From UBA1858 sp965262455 (GTDB taxonomy: Bacteria; Pseudomonadota; Gammaproteobacteria; UBA4575), in contig CBDHFH010000008.1 of the NCBI GenBank assembly GCA_965262455.1, positions 248,001 to 312,000 of the forward strand: a DNA stretch of 64,000 bases, read 5' to 3'. This document shows positions 16,422 through 25,005 of this stretch, one piece after another. The notes under the pieces were generated by a model. That model had not been told where the DNA came from, did not search any database, and saw nothing but the letters and a program-made list of their open reading frames with translations. The position numbers and the translations under genes were made by a program. Position 1 is the first letter of the stretch, and each line of letters begins with the position of its first letter.

Positions 16422-19013
16422 CTAGTTGGATAGGTATTGTTCGGCGACTCTATATTCTAGAGTTCGTAACACATTGTTATTTATGTATATATTTTTACTT
16501 TGAGCGCGTTCAGCGTGATTGGAATGAAGCTTGACTTGCGTTTCTTCGAGTTCGGACGCCTCAAATGCGACATAAATGACAGGTTTCCCACCCCATTCAC
16601 TTGGGTTTGTCCATTGTTCATACATGGTTGCTGTTCTGCCGATGGCATTTCTGGAAACAATATTATCAACCTGTTTGTCGATATCATAAAAGCGTAAAGA
16701 GCTTGCAATGGACCATTTACTTAGACCGACAATCAATGGTTGATGTCCAGTTTGCTGTTCTAGATTTTTTTCTATCGTGTGTAATTCTTTTGCAGTCTGT
16801 TTCCAGAAATAGTGTGCAGTGATGTTTTGGTCTATCTTAATGGGTAAACCGAGAGCAGCGTAATGTAATAGACCGCCATAAAATAAACATAAAAAACCTG
16901 CAGAATATAATACTAACGATGTGAAGGTTTTTTTATGTTTATATTCTGAAGTTGGGCTTAATGCATATGCAAGTAATGGAATAGACACTAACCATATCGG
17001 TGCTGTCCAATGAAAGCGTGGATAATGGTTTAGACTGAAATAGACATATACAGCGAGTGGAACAAAAGTAAAGACTAAGAAGAACTGCTTAAGTTTTTTT
17101 TCAGACCTGTATTCAGTAAAATTTTTATTGAGTAAACTAGATAAATTTTTATAAACGCTAACTAAAAATAATAATATAAAAGGAGAGAGTAGGATAAGCG
17201 CATGCAATATTAAATAATGCGTAGAAAAGATTGACTCTCTATCTAGGCGCCTTGATGTTTGGAACATAAAAGAACTCCACTCATTCTGCATATTCCAATA
17301 AATAGTTGGAAAGAAAACGACTAGAGATAACAATCCGGCAATATAAATAATCGGTTTTTTCCACCAAATTCGTAGTTCATGATTAATGGTGATATAGATT
17401 ATTATACTTATCGGTATTAATGCGACAGAATATTTTGATAGCATTCCCAAGCCTATGCATAAACCGAGTCCAAGCCAAGATAGCGAACTGTTTCTAGTAG
17501 CGATGTTGGCTATTAGGTATAAACATATTGACCAGAACATGACTTGTAATGCATCTGTGGTGGCAAGAAATCCGGTTGCCACAGTGAAAGGGAGAATCGA
17601 GGTGATTAGTAAAGCAATGTAGGCTGAAGTTTTATCAAATAATAGCGCAGTGAGTTTAAATATAAAGTATAGAGTCAACAGCCCGCTCACAAAGGGTATA
17701 AATCTTACTCCAAACTCATTGTCGCCAAATAAACTCGTACCTAACCAGATTATCCAGGCGATCATTGGCGGGTGGTCTAAATAGCCTATGTCTAAATGCT
17801 CTTTGTAGTTCCAATAATAGGCCTCGTCCGGGATTAATTCTGCTGTGCCTAAATATATTAACCTCATGGCAACCATAAACGCGGTGCATGCAACAGCAAG
17901 TACACGCCAGTTAATTGAATTGTATGTTCTGTTTTGATGGCTTGTAGCAGGAAAAACAATAAATGAGGCGGCTAAAAAATTTACCAATGCGGCACTCACA
18001 ATAGCAGGGAAAATAGCTATATTGGGGTCGATATTGAATATATTTATTTGAATAGCTAACACGCCCCCGCGAATTACGAGTGCTAACATGCCAAAAAATA
18101 CATACTTGACGGCACGGCTTAACCAGCTACTCAATGAGTCATGTGAAAATTTGAATGACCAAATTGAATTCAATAAGTAATTAAAGCAGGCTGCAATAAA
18201 AAAACTTGTGATATGAGCATTACTCACAGTCCAGCCGTTTGCGATGAAGGAGCGAAAAAATAGCGCATCAACAATAATGCCAATTATTCCCACCGTTATA
18301 AAACGACTAGTCGTAGAGGTAGATACTCTGCCACCACTTAACTCGAGTAGTCTTTGAAAGTATTGCACTAATTGTTTGCCAGATAATTTAGATTCACCAA
18401 GAGTTCGATCTGTGAAAACTATCGGCACCTCGGTTACTCGATATTTATCTAATCCAGCGACAAGTAATTCCAGTAAAACTTTGTAACCACGTGCCGCTGT
18501 ATCTATTTCACGAAAACAATATTTTCTGCAAGCAAAAAAACCGGAAGTAGTGTCTTTGATATCTGTTAATACACGTGCAGGCAGACCGCCAAACCAAGAC
18601 AGAAATCGTCGATGTAAAGGCCAGTTATTTATGCCGCCATTTTTAGTGTAGCGACTGCCAACGACAACATCATGAGTGTTGTTAATGAGTGGTTGAAGTA
18701 AATTAGGAATTTGTTTGATTGGATGGCTTAGATCAGCATCCATGACGAGAATAATATCAGTATCTACCGAAGCCACACCGTCCAATATCGATTGAGTGAG
18801 ATCCGCTTCTCCTTTTCTTTGTAATACTGAAATACGCTTGTTTTGCCTATGCCATGCATTAATCTTATCTACTGTCCTATCTTTAGATTGATCATCAACA
18901 AATAAAATATTAATAGAACAGTCTTGAATTGATATATCAGATAATTGTTCAAGTAACGGGTCTATATTCTGCTCTTCATTCAGAGTAGGAATGACGATTG
19001 TAGCGGTGTGCAT
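16422..19013 (-). CDS. GT2-GtrA-GT39 three-domain fusion glycosyltransferase
   Basis: An 863-residue protein in three parts. Residues 1-230 are a polyprenyl-phosphate mannose/glucose synthase-like GT2 domain (IPTLNEEQN near the N-terminus, Asp92-Ala-Asp94 in MDADLSHP). Residues 235-358 are a four-helix GtrA-like membrane domain. Residues 370-863 are a GT39/ArnT-like integral-membrane transferase with IPDEAYYW (394-401) and GYLDHPP (410-416). It would make a polyprenyl-phosphate sugar, flip it and transfer the sugar in the periplasm to a lipid or glycan. It is the last gene of the long minus-strand cluster, 30 bp after the CMAH homolog. Confidence 0.85.
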   Translation of the reverse strand: MHTATIVIPTLNEEQNIDPLLEQLSDISIQDCSINILFVDDQSKDRTVDKINAWHRQNKRISVLQRKGEADLTQSILDGVASVDTDIILVMDADLSHPIKQIPNLLQPLINNTHDVVVGSRYTKNGGINNWPLHRRFLSWFGGLPARVLTDIKDTTSGFFACRKYCFREIDTAARGYKVLLELLVAGLDKYRVTEVPIVFTDRTLGESKLSGKQLVQYFQRLLELSGGRVSTSTTSRFITVGIIGIIVDALFFRSFIANGWTVSNAHITSFFIAACFNYLLNSIWSFKFSHDSLSSWLSRAVKYVFFGMLALVIRGGVLAIQINIFNIDPNIAIFPAIVSAALVNFLAASFIVFPATSHQNRTYNSINWRVLAVACTAFMVAMRLIYLGTAELIPDEAYYWNYKEHLDIGYLDHPPMIAWIIWLGTSLFGDNEFGVRFIPFVSGLLTLYFIFKLTALLFDKTSAYIALLITSILPFTVATGFLATTDALQVMFWSICLYLIANIATRNSSLSWLGLGLCIGLGMLSKYSVALIPISIIIYITINHELRIWWKKPIIYIAGLLSLVVFFPTIYWNMQNEWSSFMFQTSRRLDRESIFSTHYLILHALILLSPFILLFLVSVYKNLSSLLNKNFTEYRSEKKLKQFFLVFTFVPLAVYVYFSLNHYPRFHWTAPIWLVSIPLLAYALSPTSEYKHKKTFTSLVLYSAGFLCLFYGGLLHYAALGLPIKIDQNITAHYFWKQTAKELHTIEKNLEQQTGHQPLIVGLSKWSIASSLRFYDIDKQVDNIVSRNAIGRTATMYEQWTNPSEWGGKPVIYVAFEASELEETQVKLHSNHAERAQSKNIYINNNVLRTLEYRVAEQYLSN

Positions 19014-19043
19014 GAGACGAATTAGGCGGTAGAGAATATAATG

Positions 19044-20720
19044 CTATTTGATGTATATGTTAGAGAAATGATACCAGAAATCAGAATTATATACGTCGGG
19101 TTTACGATGAATTCTGCAATGAAAGCCGATACTTAATTCTTCCCATGACTTACCTTTATCGATGACTTGCCACAACAGGCTGGCTCTGACTTCAATGAAT
19201 AATGCTCTTTGTTCGCTATGATTTGATTGATATTGTGTAACCACTTCATGACTGGAGTTGCACGTTATATTGTTTAAGTCATGAAAATCGATAATTAGCC
19301 CTCTATCATATTGTTTAAAATCTGAAAAACAAGGAATTAGATAAAGAATTAAATTGTCACTAAACCCACAGTCTTTAAAATATTTAATCAAATGTTCATA
19401 GAAAATGTCATCATGTGGTATTGTTTCATTAGTGACATAATTATTAATTGTTTGCTGTGAAATATTTGCTTGTCTGTTGACTTGGCTATGACTAGCTGAC
19501 ACTTTGCCAGCAAGTGAAATTTGATCAGTTAAAATAGGGTTGATATATTCGACAGTTGGAAACTGTGTCAGTAATAGTTGCTCAATTTCGTCTAATGAGT
19601 TCTTTTTATTATTTGACTTAATGTAACTATCTCGAGGTGCATCCTCTGAAAAATACCCTGCATAGGGCATATAGGCCTTCGGTTGGCATGCCTCTACGTA
19701 TCGGTTGACTGAATTCTTAACAGATTGGCGTCGCTTACTGGAGATAGTAAGCTTCTCATCTTCGCTATAATGATTGAAACACCATGGATGTCCAGATGCG
19801 CCCCCTGCAAACGAAGTGGCAAGAATATCTATATTCATCGGTAAGTGATAATGATTGAGAGCTGAAGAATCTACGGTGAGTAATGCTTGTTTTTTACCAT
19901 AGCTCACATACAGGCCGCTATCATCTCTAAAGTCTCCAGATTTTAATATAGAAATAAATAGTTTGTGGTTATTAATTTCAAATATTTGATTGAAAATGAG
20001 GGGATGAACATTTTTAAATCCTATATGTCTGATCGGTGTTTCAGTTGATTTAGTTTTAAAGTTAGGAATAATAATAGGCATGTCTGGCCTGTGCTGATAT
20101 AAATATTGCAGAGTTTCTTCATGCATGTGGTCAGGATGATTATGAGAAATATATACAAGATCTGCAGATAATAGCTGTTCTAAAGCATCATCACTTGGTG
20201 CAGGTTTATGCCACCAGCTATTTAAAAAACATGGGCCTTTTAGCCAAGGGTCTGTAATAAGTTTTATGTTGCCAAAATTAAATAGCAAGCAGGCGTGGGA
20301 AATAAATCTAATATCAATAGTGTGCTCACTTTGAAGCTCAGATAATTCATCAGGAAGGTTTAAATGGGTCTCAAGCTCATGCACGATAACAGTCTCATGC
20401 GTTTGCTGAAAATCTAGCGTCTCTTTAGCCACATTGACATTGCTATATTTCAATTTTTCTAGATCGAGCTTCCAGCCATGTAATGGGCACTCAGCAAATT
20501 GTTGCTGTGCGCATGGCTCTAACGTACCACTTGCGTGATCACATACTCGTGAAATAACCCACTCGACCTGATTGTTACTTGATAGCCTGATGATATGGTT
20601 ATCTGTGAAATTAATGCCTATCGACAAATCTGATAATTTATATTCGCAATTTTTAGAAGCTGTTTTTTTTATACTGTTGAAAGTAGCAGCATAACGAATA
20701 TCAAATTTATTTTCTTGCAT
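19044..20720 (-). CDS. CMAH-like Rieske/MBL-fold protein, putative CMP-sialic acid hydroxylase
   Basis: A 558-residue protein with the full architecture of animal CMP-N-acetylneuraminate hydroxylase (CMAH). The N-terminal Rieske centre has Cys60-Asp-His62 and Cys78-Pro-Leu-His81, followed by the CMAH-like WKLDLEKLKY. The metallo-beta-lactamase-like domain has HACLLFNFG, TDPWLKGP, SADLVYISH and the metal motif His193-x-His195-x-Asp197-His198. Further CMAH-like blocks are SFAGGASG (303-310), MPYAGYF (351-357), DSYIKSNNKKN and a C-terminal LSIGFHCRIHRKPDVY. CMAH turns CMP-Neu5Ac into CMP-Neu5Gc using cytochrome b5-type electrons. Clustering with neuA, neuB and neuC supports a CMP-nonulosonate substrate. 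The activity itself is inference. Confidence 0.8.
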   Translation of the reverse strand: MQENKFDIRYAATFNSIKKTASKNCEYKLSDLSIGINFTDNHIIRLSSNNQVEWVISRVCDHASGTLEPCAQQQFAECPLHGWKLDLEKLKYSNVNVAKETLDFQQTHETVIVHELETHLNLPDELSELQSEHTIDIRFISHACLLFNFGNIKLITDPWLKGPCFLNSWWHKPAPSDDALEQLLSADLVYISHNHPDHMHEETLQYLYQHRPDMPIIIPNFKTKSTETPIRHIGFKNVHPLIFNQIFEINNHKLFISILKSGDFRDDSGLYVSYGKKQALLTVDSSALNHYHLPMNIDILATSFAGGASGHPWCFNHYSEDEKLTISSKRRQSVKNSVNRYVEACQPKAYMPYAGYFSEDAPRDSYIKSNNKKNSLDEIEQLLLTQFPTVEYINPILTDQISLAGKVSASHSQVNRQANISQQTINNYVTNETIPHDDIFYEHLIKYFKDCGFSDNLILYLIPCFSDFKQYDRGLIIDFHDLNNITCNSSHEVVTQYQSNHSEQRALFIEVRASLLWQVIDKGKSWEELSIGFHCRIHRKPDVYNSDFWYHFSNIYIK

Positions 20721-20744
20721 GGCTGTAGGTAATATAATTTGAGA

Positions 20745-22106
20745 TTATGGTGATGTTATTGAAAAAATATCGTCATTCAATGTTTTAATTTTAACTGACT
20801 TAAATCTACCTGTCAGAGAATGAAGCCGATGTATTTTTTCGTATAAAAATTCTTCATTGATATGTGGAAACCTATGCATATGATATTCAATACTATTGCG
20901 ACTTGAAGGGTTTCTGCTTTTCACTTTTTTAATAAGGGTTCTGCCATTGTTGTGTATAATGCTAGGTGCAGTGAGAAGAAATTTCTTTTTCTTATATTCG
21001 CTATGATGATAGTTCTTATCGAGTATATTAATAATTTTATCACTTGAAAGCGTGCCGCTTAAGTTACTTATATGCGCATCAAGGTAATTAGTTTTATTGT
21101 TATATGTTTTTTCTGTTGAGAGTGCTGTTGATAATTTATCAGCGATCTGCTCATGGGTTTCACAATTATCACATAATGATTTAGGTAACTGGTCGTCAAT
21201 GAGATCATTCGTGAAGGGATAGTAGCCTAAGGTGGGCGTGCCAAGCACTGTAGCTTCAATAGAGGTGGTGCAACCATTTGATATTAACGCTTTGGCCGCC
21301 ATAATCCATGGGATTACATTTCCATTATTGTTAACAGTAACATTATTAAATTTGTTGAGATGAACTTGCCACGCATTAACGCTCTCCGAGGGGTGTGGCC
21401 TTAATATAAAATGAACGTCAGGAAATGAGCTTGCGAGGTACGGCACTAGTGATTTAAATGCGTCGAATAACTTTTTTTTGTGTTTAAAACGCTGTGAGAT
21501 AAATTCATCGCTATGCATAGCGCTAAAATTTTTATCGCGGTCTAACTCTTTATTACCCACGTCGGGGATGAAATGATTGATTTGGCCAAAGTTCGTGTTT
21601 ATTAAAACAAAGTTGCCGTATTGTTCTATTAAATTATTTTTCTCTGGTGCGAAATAATCCCTTAATTCTGGTCTTAAAATATCAATTCTTGGATTGCCAA
21701 CTCTATGGATGGGTTGACCTTGGTAATATGGGTACTGTTCGAATGTGAGTGCATCACTGTCACCCCAACTAAGTAAATGGTCAATATAATTGAATGTAAT
21801 TGGTGATAATCGATGCGTGTAATACTGCTCGTTCGGCAACCTAACTAATGCCTCTTCGTCTAATGCGATTATACGATGACCTAGGCCATGTAATATCTTG
21901 AACATTCTACTACTAAAGCGACGCATACTTTTGGCAAGGTAAATGGCATCTTTAACTTTCGATGCATGAAAGTGAACGCTTGCTCTAGCGCCAATAATGA
22001 CATTAAAGTTATTTTCCGCAGCTATCGAAGCAAGTAATAATTTGCCATCTAGTTCGCGTACCTGGCTTTCTACTGGTATGAGTAATGTATTAAAATCTCT
22101 ATGCAT
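20745..22106 (-). CDS. surface carbohydrate biosynthesis protein, candidate glycosyltransferase (copy 1)
   Basis: A 453-residue soluble protein that opens with LLIPVESQVRELDGKLLLA. It has a GT-B-like second half containing FILRPHPSESV and a donor-site-like NGCTTSIEATVLGTPTLGY. This matches the 'surface carbohydrate biosynthesis protein' family, which is distantly related to CDP-glycerol or capsule transferases. A homologous gene lies at 23624-24994. It is 5 bp downstream of neuA, so it may use the CMP-sialic acid product. No transferase activity can be assigned with certainty. Confidence 0.65.
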   Translation of the reverse strand: MHRDFNTLLIPVESQVRELDGKLLLASIAAENNFNVIIGARASVHFHASKVKDAIYLAKSMRRFSSRMFKILHGLGHRIIALDEEALVRLPNEQYYTHRLSPITFNYIDHLLSWGDSDALTFEQYPYYQGQPIHRVGNPRIDILRPELRDYFAPEKNNLIEQYGNFVLINTNFGQINHFIPDVGNKELDRDKNFSAMHSDEFISQRFKHKKKLFDAFKSLVPYLASSFPDVHFILRPHPSESVNAWQVHLNKFNNVTVNNNGNVIPWIMAAKALISNGCTTSIEATVLGTPTLGYYPFTNDLIDDQLPKSLCDNCETHEQIADKLSTALSTEKTYNNKTNYLDAHISNLSGTLSSDKIINILDKNYHHSEYKKKKFLLTAPSIIHNNGRTLIKKVKSRNPSSRNSIEYHMHRFPHINEEFLYEKIHRLHSLTGRFKSVKIKTLNDDIFSITSP

Positions 22107-22111
22107 ACAAA

Positions 22112-22819
22112 TTAGCCAGCCATTAATACTTCAGCTAATTTTAAATCGATTTCCTCGTCGATATTTACGATAGGCCGGTGAATAATTAATGCCAAGCATT
22201 TTTCTTGCATTAAATTATTATTTTCAATCAGGCTCTCTCTTGTTGTCGCATAACAAATACCATTGCGATGGTAATAGTTAGGTATCTGTTGCCTAATAGA
22301 ATATTGGATACCGTCTTTAAGATAAGGTTCGATGTTGCCAGAATCATTTATTTTTAATGTTTTATGTGGTGTGTAATGACCAGGTGTTTTGCTGACGGTT
22401 GCTACGCTGTAAGCATGTTTGTTATTTACGAGTAAGTCTACTGAATCTTTTATATCTTCGGCAGTTCGTAAAGGGCTGGTCGGTTCTAACAATACTGAAA
22501 TGTCAAATGTTGTATTGTAATATTCCTCGCTGTTTAGCCATGCATGCTGCCACATATCAATTGATTTTGTATGATCCGTTGAGAGCTCAATTGGTCTTAT
22601 AAAAGGTACATCTATATTTAGCGTTTGGGCATGTGCACAATATTCTTCGTTATCAGAAGATAGAATGATTGCATCAATCCATTGCAATGCTTGTGCACAT
22701 TGAGCGGCATGTGCAATTAATGTTTTACCATTAATTTCACGTATATTTTTATTGGGAATACTTTTGCTGCCTCCTCGTGCAGGTATTACCGCAAGGATAT
22801 TTTTATCGTGTCGTGCCAT
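22112..22819 (-). CDS. neuA: CMP-N-acetylneuraminate (nonulosonate) cytidylyltransferase NeuA
   Basis: A 235-residue nucleotidyltransferase with the hallmark IPARGGSKSIPNKNI (about residues 12-26), LEPTSPLR, YHRNGICYA and the C-terminal NIDEEIDLKLAE. It activates a sialic-type sugar with CTP to CMP-sugar. The substrate could be Neu5Ac or a related nonulosonate such as legionaminic acid. The neighbouring neuC and neuB, and the absence of legionaminate-specific genes (aminotransferase, dehydratase), favour Neu5Ac. It is spaced 17 bp after the methyltransferase and 5 bp before the next gene, so it is part of one transcription unit. Confidence 0.88.
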   Translation of the reverse strand: MARHDKNILAVIPARGGSKSIPNKNIREINGKTLIAHAAQCAQALQWIDAIILSSDNEEYCAHAQTLNIDVPFIRPIELSTDHTKSIDMWQHAWLNSEEYYNTTFDISVLLEPTSPLRTAEDIKDSVDLLVNNKHAYSVATVSKTPGHYTPHKTLKINDSGNIEPYLKDGIQYSIRQQIPNYYHRNGICYATTRESLIENNNLMQEKCLALIIHRPIVNIDEEIDLKLAEVLMAG

Positions 22820-22836
22820 CGCTACAGAAGTACAGT

Positions 22837-23619
22837 CTAGGTTTTATTTGCCAATATCGAAAAACCAACCGGGAATTGAGTATGCTCACGAACAAGATTT
22901 TTCGTAAACTGATTATCCCATTTTTTTAACTGCGGCCAATGCTCATTGTAAAACCACTCTTCCGTTTGCTTACGCTGTTCTTCGGGTAGGTATTCTAAGG
23001 CTTGCAGCCAGCAATAGCCTATAGCGCTAAAAGGGCCACCATCAAGTTTGGTTTCACGAGGCTCTAGGCCTACTTTGCGCATGATCTCGTACATGCCATA
23101 GGGTGTATAACGCAAATAATCATCAGGAATTTGATGCAATTCTCTAAGTGTCGGTTCGAAAACAAAAACCTGTCCATTGGGTTTGGTGATACGAGCCATT
23201 TCTTTGAACAACGCATGTTGGTCAGCGATATGATGTACCAGATTTGGTACCAGGACTAAATCTGCTATGGAATCGTCCAAACCTGTATTCTCTATGGGGG
23301 CCCGTGTTGTAATTGGAACTTGAAGAAAATTACTATCGACCACTTTATCTTTATTATATGCGCCGCGCTCATCAGCACTAGCAGGACTGCTGTCCACTGA
23401 AATGAAATTTTGTTTATGAAAATATGGGCCAACTAAACTATAACCACCATACAGCAGGCCTCTTTCTAGTGAAACAACAGTAGTATTTGGCAGCGCTTTG
23501 TTAGCCAGTGCTTTAATTTCCCGTAACAGCAGTTCAAAGTGCGGAAGGCGGTCAGTAAGAAATACTTGTTCGGCGAGTACTTCACTGTGCTTATCAAGCT
23601 GTTCATCTGAGAAATTCAT
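22837..23619 (-). CDS. SAM-dependent methyltransferase (class I)
   Basis: A 260-residue protein with a Rossmann methyltransferase fold. There is a degenerate motif I region near VVSLERGLLYGGY, an acidic strand end ISVDSS, then NLVHHIADQHALFKEMARITKPNGQVFVFE read in pieces as motifs IV to VI. Motif I lacks the usual Gly-x-Gly-x-Gly. It lies between neuA and the second surface-carbohydrate gene, so it may O-methylate a sugar of the same glycan. The target is unknown. Confidence 0.65.
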   Translation of the reverse strand: MNFSDEQLDKHSEVLAEQVFLTDRLPHFELLLREIKALANKALPNTTVVSLERGLLYGGYSLVGPYFHKQNFISVDSSPASADERGAYNKDKVVDSNFLQVPITTRAPIENTGLDDSIADLVLVPNLVHHIADQHALFKEMARITKPNGQVFVFEPTLRELHQIPDDYLRYTPYGMYEIMRKVGLEPRETKLDGGPFSAIGYCWLQALEYLPEEQRKQTEEWFYNEHWPQLKKWDNQFTKNLVREHTQFPVGFSILANKT

Positions 23620-23623
23620 GTGA

Positions 23624-24994
23624 TTATTGTACTAGAAAAATATGGGGTGATACTTGCTTAATTGTCACCGGTTTGGGGCTGTTTATAATTTGAGCAAATT
23701 TATCTATTTTTTCCTGTAACTCTTTTTCTGAAAGAGTTGGGAAGCGAACTTGTTGGAAAGCGGAGTGATATTTTGACTTAGGCGACATGCCTTTTGCTCG
23801 TTTAACAAATTTGCGCTTATCAGCAAGAAAGTGACCATGCAGTTGAGATGTTCTGGAGGGCTTGAAATGAGCTTGGGCAATTATTTTTTCTATTGCACTC
23901 ACCATATGACTGCAACACATGGTGTGTTCGTCAAACGTGATGTAATGCTCGATCACCTCATTGTCAATTTTCGGAGCTGTCCCAGCAAAAAGTGTTCGAA
24001 TTGCCGACTCGATTTCATCAAGTGAATAACATTGATAACTAATATTATTTGGCACTTGAGCACAATAACCATGCCTGTTATCAACAATAGGGATATAAGC
24101 GATGGCCGGTTTATCAGATAGATAAGCTTCTATGCCTGTTGTACAGCCATTATGTATCAAAGCGGTCGATGCACGAATCCATGGAACGACATTGCCTTCC
24201 TGAACAACCTCTACATTGTTATACCGACTTGCAATCTCGTAGTAGCATTGTTTATTTTCAACCGGGTGAGGGCGAATAATTATTTTCGTGTCGGCAAATT
24301 TTTCGGCCAAAAAAGGAATTAACTTTTTAAAGTGTTGGAATATTATCTCTTTATATTTTGCTCTTCCCTCTGAGAATTTTCTGCCTAACCCAGTAGCGCC
24401 TCGTCCCATCTCCTGGTAATTACCATGCTCATCTTTAGAGACAAAGATATTGTGAATAGGTAAGTGCGCATTGACATTGCCGAAGTTGGTATTGATAAGT
24501 ATAAAGTTACCATGCTTGTTTTTTATTTCAGCTACTTCGTCATCGAAATAATATGAAAATTCTTTTCTCAACATATCCAGTCTTGGGTTACCAATTTTAT
24601 GTATCTTGATATGTTTGGGCATTAATGGATAAGACCTAAATAAATCTTCATTATCTTGCCCCCAGGCGAATAAATGTGACACATAAGAGAGTGCAATTGG
24701 AGATAGTCTTCTTTTGAAATAAATATCGCTGGGGTAATGAACCAGAGCTTCTTCATCCCATGCACAGATAGTATGTCCAAGCTTAGAAAGAATGCGGAAC
24801 ATTTTGTCACTGCGATGTGTAAAGCTTTTTGCTAAATATATACCCTGAGGTAGTGAAGAAATCCTAATATCCATTTCGGTGCGATAGCCAATATAACTAG
24901 TGATACCTGATTTGGCGGCACATGTTGCAAGTAATAATTTAGGATCTAATTCCCTAACTTGATTTTCGATAGGTATCAGTAATGGAGTCGACAC
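23624..24994 (-). CDS. surface carbohydrate biosynthesis protein, candidate glycosyltransferase (copy 2)
   Basis: A 456-residue paralog of the product of 20745-22106. It opens with LLIPIENQVRELDPKLLLA, shares IYLAKSF, LGHTICAWDEEALV, IGNPRLDMLR and ILINTNFG, and carries RPHPVENK and HNGCTTGIEAYLSDKPAIAY. The two copies differ enough to suggest different acceptors or linkages. Both are candidates for transferring sialic acid or building the glycan around it. It is 4 bp before the methyltransferase start and 11 bp after the PLD-like gene. Confidence 0.65.
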   Translation of the reverse strand: MSTPLLIPIENQVRELDPKLLLATCAAKSGITSYIGYRTEMDIRISSLPQGIYLAKSFTHRSDKMFRILSKLGHTICAWDEEALVHYPSDIYFKRRLSPIALSYVSHLFAWGQDNEDLFRSYPLMPKHIKIHKIGNPRLDMLRKEFSYYFDDEVAEIKNKHGNFILINTNFGNVNAHLPIHNIFVSKDEHGNYQEMGRGATGLGRKFSEGRAKYKEIIFQHFKKLIPFLAEKFADTKIIIRPHPVENKQCYYEIASRYNNVEVVQEGNVVPWIRASTALIHNGCTTGIEAYLSDKPAIAYIPIVDNRHGYCAQVPNNISYQCYSLDEIESAIRTLFAGTAPKIDNEVIEHYITFDEHTMCCSHMVSAIEKIIAQAHFKPSRTSQLHGHFLADKRKFVKRAKGMSPKSKYHSAFQQVRFPTLSEKELQEKIDKFAQIINSPKPVTIKQVSPHIFLVQ

Positions 24995-25005
24995 AATAAT
25001 TGCTA

